DNA from: an uncultured Alphaproteobacteria bacterium
Lineage (GTDB): Bacteria > Pseudomonadota > Alphaproteobacteria > Micavibrionales > Micavibrionaceae
Assembly (NCBI GenBank): GCA_946481075.1
Contig: CAMLMC010000001.1
Span: 682,001 to 746,000 of the forward strand
DNA: 64,000 bases
Direction: 5' to 3'
Shown: piece after piece, positions 52,564 to 60,918 of the stretch
Layout: every line of letters begins with the position of its first letter
Position numbering within the stretch: position 1 is the stretch's first letter
The notes under the pieces: model-generated
Databases searched by the model: none
What the model was told of the DNA's origin: nothing
The model's input: only the letters and a program-made list of their open reading frames with translations
Made by a program: the position numbers and the translations under genes

Positions 52564-53762
52564 TAGAACGAATAACCCTCATCATTTTCGGGTTTATCCG
52601 CCAAAGGAGTCGCCGCCAAAGGCTTGCGCTCTCCGGCGGCCATTTTTCTTTCCTGCGTGCCTGGAACCTTGACGCCGCCAAGCGCAGCGGATGTGTGACC
52701 TTCGTTCACACCGCTTTCATCGGTTTCGTCCGATGCCTGTAGAAGGACGCGGCGCGCCTCTTCCTTATCGACAACGCCCTGATCGAGCAAGCTCTTCACA
52801 TAGTCTTCCATGGTGACCATGCCGTAACGGGAACCTGTCTGGATCATCGAATAAATCTGCGGCACCTGATTTTCACGGATCAGGTTACGAACGGCGTTCG
52901 TCCCCACCAGAATCTCATAGGCTCCGATACGGCCCGATCCATCGGCGCGCGCCATAAGGTTTTGCGCCACGACCCCTTGCAAAGATCCGGCAAGCATTGT
53001 GCGCGCCATCGGTTTGTCGCCTGTCGGAAACACATCAAGGATACGGTCAACTGCCTTTGCAGCGCTGCTGGCGTGAAGTGTCCCGAACACAAGGTGCCCT
53101 GTTTCGGCGGCCGTCAGGGCCAGAGACATTGTCTCGTAATCGCGCATCTCCCCAACCAGAATAACATCGGGGTCTTCGCGCAGTGCGGATTTAAGGGCAC
53201 GGTTGAAGGACATGGTATCGCGCCCCACCTCACGGTGGTTGATCAGACTCTTCTTCGAATGATGGAAAAACTCAACCGGGTCTTCGACCGTGATAACGTG
53301 CTTATCCATCGTGATATTGATGTGGTTGATCAGAGACGCAAGGGTTGTCGACTTACCAGAGCCCGTGGCACCGGTCACAAGGACGATCCCTTTTTCCAGT
53401 TCGGCAAAGCGGCGTAGAACCGGCGGTAATTGCAATTGTTCTATAGTTGGCACTTCGGATGGAATGGTCCGGAAGACGGCGGCCACGCCATTGCGGGTAT
53501 TGAATGCGTTTACGCGGAAACGGGCTTTTTCCCCGAAAGAAATGGCAAAGTCGATTTCCATTTCGTTTTCGAAATCGGCGCGCTGTTGTTCGGACATCAC
53601 CGAATAAAGCATCGTGCGGATATCGTCAGTGCTCAGCGGATTGTCCGCCTTGATGCGGCGAAGCGAGCCATGCACGCGGATGATAGGCATGTTTTGCGGA
53701 CTTAAATGTAAGTCCGATGCCTTGTTCTGCATGGTAAATGCCAGCAATTGTGTAAGATCCAC
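52563..53762 (-). CDS. pilT: PilT-type pilus retraction ATPase
   Basis: The 399-residue protein has Walker A GATGSGKST at 131-139, VITVEDPVEFFHHSKKS, VGEMRD and HLVFGTLHASSAAKAVDRI. The PilT C-terminal motif appears as AVRNLIRE at 290-297 (usual AIRNLIRE). It depolymerises the pilus for twitching or attachment. A C-terminal extension of about 50 residues is Glu/Ala/Lys-rich. It is cotranscribed with pilU. Confidence 0.92.
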   Translation of the reverse strand: MDLTQLLAFTMQNKASDLHLSPQNMPIIRVHGSLRRIKADNPLSTDDIRTMLYSVMSEQQRADFENEMEIDFAISFGEKARFRVNAFNTRNGVAAVFRTIPSEVPTIEQLQLPPVLRRFAELEKGIVLVTGATGSGKSTTLASLINHINITMDKHVITVEDPVEFFHHSKKSLINHREVGRDTMSFNRALKSALREDPDVILVGEMRDYETMSLALTAAETGHLVFGTLHASSAAKAVDRILDVFPTGDKPMARTMLAGSLQGVVAQNLMARADGSGRIGAYEILVGTNAVRNLIRENQVPQIYSMIQTGSRYGMVTMEDYVKSLLDQGVVDKEEARRVLLQASDETDESGVNEGHTSAALGGVKVPGTQERKMAAGERKPLAATPLADKPENDEGYSF

Positions 53763-53861
53763 GGCCCTGTACTCCCCTAAAAACCCAAATTGATTTGCCC
53801 GGATGCTAAATGGCGGAACAGATAGTCCAGTCTGATACGCGCGGCGCCCCCGGTCAATAGA

Positions 53862-54653
53862 TCACCATGTATATTCAAACCCATAACCGGTTAAAAAAAG
53901 ATGAAAAAGCAATGAAATGACCAGCGCAGGCCCGAACGGGAAGGCCCCTTTTTGCCCTTTCACCGCATAAGAAGCAGCAATCGCGATGCCAAGAAGGCCG
54001 CCCACCACCATAAAGGTCGGAAGCGCGGCCAGCCCCAGATACAGGCCTGCGGACGGCAGGAATTTGATATCTCCCATGCCCAGCATGTTCTGCCCCTTCC
54101 ACAGCTTCATCAAGGCGGCGATCCCCCAGAACAGGAGCGGATAAACCAAGCCTGCCGCCAGATGATAGGGCCATTCTTCCCCCGCGCCGCCCAACATTAA
54201 AAACACAAGGGATAGAACAAAGGCGGCGATATTCAGATCATCCGGCAAAATCATATGACGCCAATCAATCACAATGTGCGCCAGCAAAACCGGCACCAGC
54301 AGCAGGACCGGAACCGTGGCCGGCACCGCACCCCACACGGCATATAGCCCCACAGCCAGCGCCATGCAAACCAGTTCTGTCATAGGATAGAAAACGGAAA
54401 CCGGCGCACCGCAATGGCGGCATTTACCGCGGGCACACAACCACGACAATATAGGGATAAGATCTAGCGGTCCCAGTTTGTGCCCGCAGGACGTGCAGGC
54501 GGAACGGCAGGCCGGATTATCCGGATTTTTTCCATTCCATATCCATGGAATACCGCGCGGTATGCGGTAAATCAAAGCTGTTGCAAAACTGCCAAGACAA
54601 AGCCCCAGCAAAGCAACGGACACGAAAATAAAAGCTGTGAGTTCGTGATACAC
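53862..54653 (-). CDS. pilD: Prepilin peptidase / N-methyltransferase (A24 family)
   Basis: The 263-residue membrane enzyme carries the two zinc-type CxxC pairs (CTSCGHKLGPLDLIPILSW and CRHCGAP), then catalytic aspartates in IDWRHMILPDDLN and GMGDIKFLPS. It cleaves and N-methylates the prepilin leader. About six helices follow. It lies 12 bases after the TPR gene and is the only A24 peptidase in the window. Confidence 0.95.
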   Translation of the reverse strand: MYHELTAFIFVSVALLGLCLGSFATALIYRIPRGIPWIWNGKNPDNPACRSACTSCGHKLGPLDLIPILSWLCARGKCRHCGAPVSVFYPMTELVCMALAVGLYAVWGAVPATVPVLLLVPVLLAHIVIDWRHMILPDDLNIAAFVLSLVFLMLGGAGEEWPYHLAAGLVYPLLFWGIAALMKLWKGQNMLGMGDIKFLPSAGLYLGLAALPTFMVVGGLLGIAIAASYAVKGQKGAFPFGPALVISLLFHLFLTGYGFEYTW

Positions 54654-54664
54654 GAAAGCCAGGT

Positions 54665-55774
54665 TCAGACCTTCTGACGCAGCGTCGCCAGACGATCATA
54701 AATCTGATCGCGCGGCAGGGCGCTCGCATTGTCCGAATAGGCGGAATCCAATTCGAGGGCACGTTGATAGTATGAAATCGCCCCTCTTATATCGCCCTTT
54801 CGATCCGCGATAATCGCCATGTTGTAAATATGGCTGGCGTTCCGTGGATCCATGGATGCCGCGATTTCAAGATAACGCAAAGCATCATCGTAATTCTGCA
54901 TCTCGGCATTAACGAGACCTATCTGCGCAGGGATCCCTGGATTGGTGGGATATTTCCCACGAAGTTCCATCAGGTTTTGCAATGTCACCGAAGGATATTG
55001 CGCCTTCATGATCCCCATCAAGTTGACGGCCGCATCGGCATTGTCAGGGGCGATGGACAAAAGCTCCTCATATGTCCTTGCGGCGGATTCAATAAAACCC
55101 GCCCCCTGCTGCGCCACGGCAAGCCCCATCAATACACGCTGGTCATTGTGGTTTTGCCGATAGAGCTTTTCGAACATCTCCATCGCAGCGGCATAACGGC
55201 CAAGCTTCAACGCCCGGGTCGCCGCCACGTACTGACTTTCGAAGGCCGTGGGCCCGGCATCACGCTGGACAGAGATATAACGTTGCCCCGGCTCGTATAC
55301 AGGGTCCACTTTTCGCGGCCCTGTGACCCCCGCCTTTTCAAGGTTGCTATCCGGCACAAGCGCCATTGAATCATAATATTGACCGGAATGTTGGGCACGT
55401 GCCCCGGTATCGCCAAGAGGGGATCCTGCCGCAGATTCACCCACTTCACTTGCCCCCAAAGCAGGGGCCGGAGCAGGCGTTTCAAGGGCGGCACTGTCGG
55501 GAACGGGAATATCAGAGGGAACACTGGGCATGACCTGGCTTGGAACCGGGGCAACCGGATCCGTTGTTGTCACGATCGGCGCGCCCGTATTGGACGCATC
55601 GCCAATCGGAGTGTCAGCCCCTTGTGGCACCGGCACGGCGGGTTGGACAGAAGGATCATCCACAACGCTCACGGTTCCCGGCGCTGCGGCCGTTGCCTGA
55701 ACAGCGCTTGAAAACACTGTCAAAGCAAGCACACCGGAGAGAAAGGCGGCAGTTATGGCTGGATAAAATTTCAT
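54665..55774 (-). CDS. Secreted TPR protein of the pilus cluster (MshN-like position)
   Basis: The protein has 369 residues from ATG 55774; ATG 55780 adds two. A signal peptide (AITAAFLSGVLALTVFSSAVQA) leads to a Pro/Ala-rich linker (about 30-150) and TPR repeats (about 180-371): ATRALKLGRYAAAMEMFEKL, GLAVAQQGAGFIESAARTYE, ASHIYNMAIIADRKGDIRGA. In MSHA loci a TPR protein (MshN) occupies a similar position, but orthology is not shown. Confidence 0.8.
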   Translation of the reverse strand: MKFYPAITAAFLSGVLALTVFSSAVQATAAAPGTVSVVDDPSVQPAVPVPQGADTPIGDASNTGAPIVTTTDPVAPVPSQVMPSVPSDIPVPDSAALETPAPAPALGASEVGESAAGSPLGDTGARAQHSGQYYDSMALVPDSNLEKAGVTGPRKVDPVYEPGQRYISVQRDAGPTAFESQYVAATRALKLGRYAAAMEMFEKLYRQNHNDQRVLMGLAVAQQGAGFIESAARTYEELLSIAPDNADAAVNLMGIMKAQYPSVTLQNLMELRGKYPTNPGIPAQIGLVNAEMQNYDDALRYLEIAASMDPRNASHIYNMAIIADRKGDIRGAISYYQRALELDSAYSDNASALPRDQIYDRLATLRQKV

Positions 55775-55888
55775 GATCATTCTCGGCCGTCAGAAAATTG
55801 AAATAGGGAAACACAAGAAAACGCTAAAAGATTCTACCAAAAAACCACCTTAAGGGAAATGGCAAAGGCGTTCCATGCACAAAGGATA

Positions 55889-56626
55889 TCAGGCTGCCTC
55901 CGCCTCCGGCGCATCGATAATCTTTAAAAACGCCTTTTCCAGATGCTTTTCCGCCGTTTGGGACAGTAATTCGGCAGGCTTTCCTGTGAATACGATCCGG
56001 CCATCATGTAAAACAGACACGCGGGTGCAAAGCTCCTCCATATCAGAAAGTATATGGGAACTCAGGAACGTGGTCCGCCCCTGCCCGGCCGCTTCGACCA
56101 ACAGCCCTTTGACCTGCGCCCGCGCCCTTGGATCAAGACCGGACATCGGCTCGTCAAGGATAAGGAGCGGACAGGGCGTCAGAAATGTCGCCATCAATCC
56201 CAGTTTCTGTCGCATCCCCTTGGAATAGGTGCGCGCCAGCTTTGGCAAGTAGGCAAGGTTGAGGCCTAGTTTCGCCGCCATCTCATCTATCTCGACCCGT
56301 TTGACCTTATGACCGTATAGCGACGTTGTGAAATCTATGAATTCATAGGCATTGAGAAACCACGCGGGATCAAAACGCTCGGGCAAATAAGCCAGCTTGT
56401 TTTTCGCCGCAGTGGTGCCGGCCCTGTGTCCATCGATCATCACAGATCCCGCAGAGGCTTCCTTCAAACCAAGAATGATTTTGAGAAGTGTCGTTTTTCC
56501 GGCACCGTTCAGACCAATCAAACCATATGTTTCGCCTTGATTGATCCCGATCGATATATCCGTGATGACTCCTGCACGCCCGTATCCCGCGCAAATCGAC
56601 CGGATATCGAGAAAAGCCTGCGGCAT
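55889..56626 (-). CDS. ABC transporter ATP-binding protein in the pilus operon (PilH-like)
   Basis: The 245-residue ATPase has Walker A GLNGAGKTT at 38-46, the Q-loop region, the signature YSKGMRQKLG at 134-143 and Walker B LLILDEPMSG at 154-163. Its start overlaps the stop of the PilP-like gene by one base (TAATG), so it is translated as part of the alignment-protein operon. The most likely partner is the ABC-2 permease at 48654. In Myxococcus xanthus the pilGHI locus also couples an ABC transporter to pili. Confidence 0.9.
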   Translation of the reverse strand: MPQAFLDIRSICAGYGRAGVITDISIGINQGETYGLIGLNGAGKTTLLKIILGLKEASAGSVMIDGHRAGTTAAKNKLAYLPERFDPAWFLNAYEFIDFTTSLYGHKVKRVEIDEMAAKLGLNLAYLPKLARTYSKGMRQKLGLMATFLTPCPLLILDEPMSGLDPRARAQVKGLLVEAAGQGRTTFLSSHILSDMEELCTRVSVLHDGRIVFTGKPAELLSQTAEKHLEKAFLKIIDAPEAEAA

Positions 56627-57369
56627 TACTCGCTATCCGCCGGAAGGAACATGCGTGTGTCCATATTGAATTTTTCATGCGGACGCAGACGGATAGGATA
56701 AATCTGGTTTGTCTGACGATCCAACCATTCAATTTCGATCCGGTCCTTGTATACCGTGAGGTCCATGATTTCCGGTAGCAGCGCCGTGGGCGTGATCCGG
56801 ATGTTGTTCAGCCATATCGTCCAGCTGACAGGGGAAACATACGCAATCCCGTTCAGATTTATCTCGCGCGGGGAACCATGGACCGCAGACTCCCCATCAG
56901 GCGCTAAAAGCAGTTCCGAACCGGCATCGCCAGGCACAACAGGGCGAACATTGGCCCCGCGCCGCGCATCAATCAAAAGATCATGTTCCCATTTTGTGAA
57001 AAACAAGGATGGCATTTTTAAAGGATTGAGGGGGATCAAGAATGATTCTACTTCGGCGGCAATTGCCGGATCAATACTTTCCCCGTTGGCATCGGGAAGG
57101 TCTGTCCCATCCCCCGCCATGTTGGGTTCTTCTGCGGCCGGGGCAGACTCCACAACCGTCTCAGGCACCGCGGGATCTTCCGTTGTTGGAACGGTCTCAC
57201 CTTCAGTAACGGTATCTGAAGGGGCCGCAGGGTCCTCAACGATCGTTGTTGTATCAATAACAGGCGTCGAAATCGCGCTCTCATCCGCCGGCATATCCTG
57301 GGCATGCGATACGCCCGCACATCCAAGGGTGGCCAACAATATCGCCCAAAGAAGATGGGAAGACCGCAT
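56626..57369 (-). CDS. PilP-like secreted protein of the pilus operon
   Basis: The 247-residue protein has a signal peptide (LLWAILLATLGCAGVSHA), an acidic Thr/Pro/Glu linker (about 25-105) and a C-terminal domain (about 110-247) with PSLFFTKWEHDLLIDARRG, INLNGIAYVSPVSWTIWLNN and LPEIMDLTVYKDRIEIEWLD. Its place after PilO and its domain order fit PilP or MshK-type proteins, which link the inner-membrane complex to the secretin. Sequence identity to known PilP cannot be judged here. It overlaps both neighbours by one base. Confidence 0.65.
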   Translation of the reverse strand: MRSSHLLWAILLATLGCAGVSHAQDMPADESAISTPVIDTTTIVEDPAAPSDTVTEGETVPTTEDPAVPETVVESAPAAEEPNMAGDGTDLPDANGESIDPAIAAEVESFLIPLNPLKMPSLFFTKWEHDLLIDARRGANVRPVVPGDAGSELLLAPDGESAVHGSPREINLNGIAYVSPVSWTIWLNNIRITPTALLPEIMDLTVYKDRIEIEWLDRQTNQIYPIRLRPHEKFNMDTRMFLPADSE

Positions 57370-58043
57370 TATTGCCCCCCTTCCGCACTGACACTTGCAG
57401 GATCAACTGAAGCATCCCAGGGTGCCGTCCCCCATGGCGCAACAGTCGTCCACTCTGCCTCTATCTGGGCCTCAACGAGCACTGGAACCTCGCCAGAACC
57501 GATCTGACGCAGGACATCGGTTGTCAATGGGGTTTGCGACTTAATATCCAGCATCTTGATATTTACAATCCCCGGAAAGCGGTACACCAAAAGGCCTAGA
57601 AACTTATAGATATCGATATCGTCAATCGCCTCTATCTGGATTGAAAGAGGACTGGTCAAAAGCGCGTATTTGTCATCGTAGATATCGGGCGGCAACGACA
57701 TGGATGCAGACTTGATTTCATACTTCAGCGTAATAAGTTTCGCCTCGCTTTGCATCGTGTTCAAATCCTCACGGGCGATAACACGGTCCTGCAGATTAAA
57801 GAAACCGTCCTTTTCAATCATCCCATAGATGACCTGCTGGCGCTTGAAGCGCTCCATGCCGTCCCGCATAGTCTCTATTTCGGACCGAAGCGTGGATTCT
57901 TCGTTTCTCATATTGTTCAGGTCACGCTGCATTTGCTCTGCACGTGGGCGCAAGAACTGAAAATTCGCAACCCCAAGCGAAATGGCGGTTACCAGAAGAA
58001 CCACAATAATGAAGAAGCGTCTAAAACCGATCATTCCAATCAT
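57369..58043 (-). CDS. PilO-like inner-membrane alignment protein
   Basis: The 224-residue protein has a single N-terminal helix (FIIVVLLVTAISLGVANFQ), a coiled coil (LRPRAEQMQRDLNNMRNEES, to about residue 75) and a ferredoxin-like periplasmic region. This layout is typical of PilO or GspM. Its start overlaps the PilM-PilN fusion by four bases (ATGA). Confidence 0.72.
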   Translation of the reverse strand: MIGMIGFRRFFIIVVLLVTAISLGVANFQFLRPRAEQMQRDLNNMRNEESTLRSEIETMRDGMERFKRQQVIYGMIEKDGFFNLQDRVIAREDLNTMQSEAKLITLKYEIKSASMSLPPDIYDDKYALLTSPLSIQIEAIDDIDIYKFLGLLVYRFPGIVNIKMLDIKSQTPLTTDVLRQIGSGEVPVLVEAQIEAEWTTVAPWGTAPWDASVDPASVSAEGGQ

Positions 58044-59668
58044 AGCATCGCCCCTTTGATAAGCAGCTCTGCCTCTAGAGGCTGATCAGTCTGATTGTTA
58101 CCGCTGACAGTTGACTCCCCAACATAATTGCCGGTGTAGCTGAGATCCGCGACCTGCTTGATAATCGCAATGTCATGGTTCGGCATGGCCTTCTTCAAAC
58201 GTTCGAAGAATCCATTGACTTCTTGAACGCCGATTTTCGGATCAAGATTTTGCGGGAAGACAATCCTTAGAACCACTTCATAATCCTGTTTGGGGGGATT
58301 AAGGGCATCGCCAGAACCATCTTCCGTTACTGCCACCGTCGACGGATCGACATATGCCGGATCTCCCGGAGCAAGCACAGGAAGGGGTCTGATGCTGAGC
58401 GATTCCAAACTGATGTCCGGCCCCAGAGCGCGCCCTATCGTATCCAGCATGACAAGAGGCTTCATGCCCTGCGCATCCAGCATTTTATATGTTTTGGTTG
58501 CCTTATCGATCCGTTCGAAATCAACGCCGGCAGCCTTTTTCAGCTCTATCTCGCCGGCATGTTCCGTGCGGGTTTGTTCAAGCGTGCCCTGCGCGGCGGC
58601 AATCCCGGAGGAAGCTTCGCCAAGCATGGAAAAAGAATTATAGGTTCTATATCCAAGTTCACCACAGACGGCCACAAGAACAAGCATGGCCACCATCGCA
58701 ATTTTCGCAGGACGGGAAAGCTGGTTGATCAGTGCCGATTTAATCGGAAGAGTCAGTTTGGACTTTTTGGCAAGCCATGCAACATGCAAGGGGTCCGCAT
58801 AACGCTGCTCTTTTTGGGGGCCTATGCGCAGGCCGAGCAGTTTGCCCGCTTCACCGGCAGACAGGACATGCAGATTACAATCGAAATCTATTCGGGAACT
58901 GACAAATTCGGCTGAAGAATTGCCGGAAATGACAATAACGTCCAGACCGTCAGACGGATCAAAACCAAAACGGGACAAATAGCTCATAGTCCCTTTGATC
59001 TCGGCAACGACATCGGATGCCCATACATCGGGGTCAGCATCACTGTCAATGATGGGCGTCATGCGGGTTAACGCGAGCTCACCGTTGCGGATGACAACCT
59101 GACGTAGGCCGCCGCTGGAATGTTGGCCGACAAATACGGTCCACAGGCATGTCGGTTCCGACGGCTTGCGCAGCTTTTTGGAAAGCGCCTGAACCATGGA
59201 CGCGGATTCAACGGGTAACAGACCAAATCCATGAAATGACGAATGAGAGCGCTGAATCGAGCTGAATGCATTCCGAACATTATCGGATAGAGGAACCGCG
59301 GCAAAAAGATAGGTTTCCCCTACCGCCGTCGCTCCCGGCTTCGTTCCCGATGCATCCTTGAGTTTCATGGAGGCGCGCATGGGATAGGACTGGAACGCGG
59401 CAGTTAGCCGGCGTTCAACCACATTCGCCCGGTCCATCATGCTGACTTTCGGAATGCGCTCCTTGCGGTAATGCTGTTCAACCATGTCGTTGAAAAGAGT
59501 GATCGGCTTACCGCGCAACCTCTGGCCCAACAATTCCGAAACAGAACCGGCAAAATCCTCGGTCTCCCAAGGCACCGTGTCGACAAGCGCAGCCTTTGAC
59601 GAAGAGACTTCATAAACATTGAGCCCCTCGTCGCTTAACATAAGCACGCACTTAGATGACATCAGCAT
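58040..59668 (-). CDS. PilM-PilN fusion protein (GspL-like layout)
   Basis: The 542-residue protein has a cytoplasmic domain (1-310) of PilM/GspL outline, one membrane helix (KIAMVAMLVLVAVCGELGY, 322-340) and a periplasmic PilN-like part (345-542) with a coiled segment. Usually PilM and PilN are separate proteins; here they are one chain, as in GspL of type II secretion. It joins the cytoplasmic ATPase side to PilO. ATG 59662 is an alternative start. Confidence 0.72.
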   Translation of the reverse strand: MLMSSKCVLMLSDEGLNVYEVSSSKAALVDTVPWETEDFAGSVSELLGQRLRGKPITLFNDMVEQHYRKERIPKVSMMDRANVVERRLTAAFQSYPMRASMKLKDASGTKPGATAVGETYLFAAVPLSDNVRNAFSSIQRSHSSFHGFGLLPVESASMVQALSKKLRKPSEPTCLWTVFVGQHSSGGLRQVVIRNGELALTRMTPIIDSDADPDVWASDVVAEIKGTMSYLSRFGFDPSDGLDVIVISGNSSAEFVSSRIDFDCNLHVLSAGEAGKLLGLRIGPQKEQRYADPLHVAWLAKKSKLTLPIKSALINQLSRPAKIAMVAMLVLVAVCGELGYRTYNSFSMLGEASSGIAAAQGTLEQTRTEHAGEIELKKAAGVDFERIDKATKTYKMLDAQGMKPLVMLDTIGRALGPDISLESLSIRPLPVLAPGDPAYVDPSTVAVTEDGSGDALNPPKQDYEVVLRIVFPQNLDPKIGVQEVNGFFERLKKAMPNHDIAIIKQVADLSYTGNYVGESTVSGNNQTDQPLEAELLIKGAML

Positions 59669-59689
59669 ATGCGAGAACCCGCTTTGCCC

Positions 59690-60898
59690 TTACATTTCGA
59701 TTTCAGAGAAACTGTTATAAATCGGGCCGAACACGCCAACCGCGATCCACAGAATCATAACACCAAGCACCATGGTAAGCGAAGGTTCGATCATTGCAAT
59801 CAGTTTTTGGACCTCTTCATCGACATCGTTTGTATAAAATTCAGACACTTGGTCCAGAACGGACGTCAGATTTCCGGATTCCTCCCCGACTTTCAGCATG
59901 CGGATAACAAGGCTTGGAAATTCGCCGGTCGCATTGAAAGATTGGGACAATGTGCTGCCGGTGCGAAGGGCCGTTTGAATGGTGTTCAGGGCATCGACCA
60001 GCGCAAGATTGTTCACCGTATTGGTGGATGCAGAAATGGCATTGAGAATCGGAAGCCCCGAGGCATAAAGCGCCCCAAAGGTCTGACAAAAACGGGCAAT
60101 ATTGATTTTACGGATCAAGGGCCCCATAACGGGCGCATCGATCATCCAACGGTCGATTTTATACCGGACGGCCTCTGACCCCCGCCTTAAAGCGAAGACC
60201 AAGGTTACAAGGATCACGGGTGTCCCGATAACCGCCCACCAATATTCCTTGAAGAAATCGGATGTCGCAATAAGGGACGTTGTCGCAAATGGCAGATCAA
60301 AATCCATCGCGCGGATAAATTCGACAATCTGGGGAACCACAAGCCCCATCATCACGGAGATGGCGCCTATCACGACAATCGCCAAAATCATGGGATAACG
60401 CGTAGCTTTGCGGACACGGCTTTCCATCGCATCCACCCATTTCAGATACTTAATGAGCTGCCTGTAAGTCTCGCTCATCTTGCCCGTCTCTTCAGAAGAC
60501 GCAATAAGCGACACATAGAGGTTTTTGAAAATTTTCGGATGTTTCGCCATGGCTTCGGACAGCTTGCTGCCCTCTGTTACGTCACGGTATATTTCCGAAA
60601 CAGCATCGCGCAGCATAACATTCTCGGTCGTATCCCGAACATCGGCAAGCGCCTCCAAAACAGGGACGCCAGCGGTTTCCAGCTGGTCGATATGGATAAA
60701 GAACTGGATCAGATCGCGTGTTTCGACCTTGCTCATGAAGGGCGCCTTGCCACGTCTTTTCGAAAGCTGTGAACAGGTCACAAGTTCAAGGCCTGCGGCC
60801 TGCAACTGGTTGAACAGATCTGCCTCGTTCAACGCACCAAGCACCCCCCGAACCGGACGACCGTTCGCATTGATTGCCCTATATTTGTATTTTTCCAT
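59690..60898 (-). CDS. PilC/GspF-type inner-membrane platform protein
   Basis: The 402-residue protein has two GspF domains (about 65-190 and 270-395), with FFIHIDQLETAGVPVLEAL, YVSLIASSEETGKMSETYR and, in the second half, FCQTFGALYASGLPILNAI and MLKVGEESGNLTSVLDQVSE. Three membrane helices are present, including YPMILAIVVIGAISVMMGLV. It recruits the assembly ATPase. It is 20 bases downstream of the assembly ATPase gene. Confidence 0.94.
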   Translation of the reverse strand: MEKYKYRAINANGRPVRGVLGALNEADLFNQLQAAGLELVTCSQLSKRRGKAPFMSKVETRDLIQFFIHIDQLETAGVPVLEALADVRDTTENVMLRDAVSEIYRDVTEGSKLSEAMAKHPKIFKNLYVSLIASSEETGKMSETYRQLIKYLKWVDAMESRVRKATRYPMILAIVVIGAISVMMGLVVPQIVEFIRAMDFDLPFATTSLIATSDFFKEYWWAVIGTPVILVTLVFALRRGSEAVRYKIDRWMIDAPVMGPLIRKINIARFCQTFGALYASGLPILNAISASTNTVNNLALVDALNTIQTALRTGSTLSQSFNATGEFPSLVIRMLKVGEESGNLTSVLDQVSEFYTNDVDEEVQKLIAMIEPSLTMVLGVMILWIAVGVFGPIYNSFSEIEM

Positions 60899-60918
60899 AT
60901 CCCGAGAACCCGTGGCTT

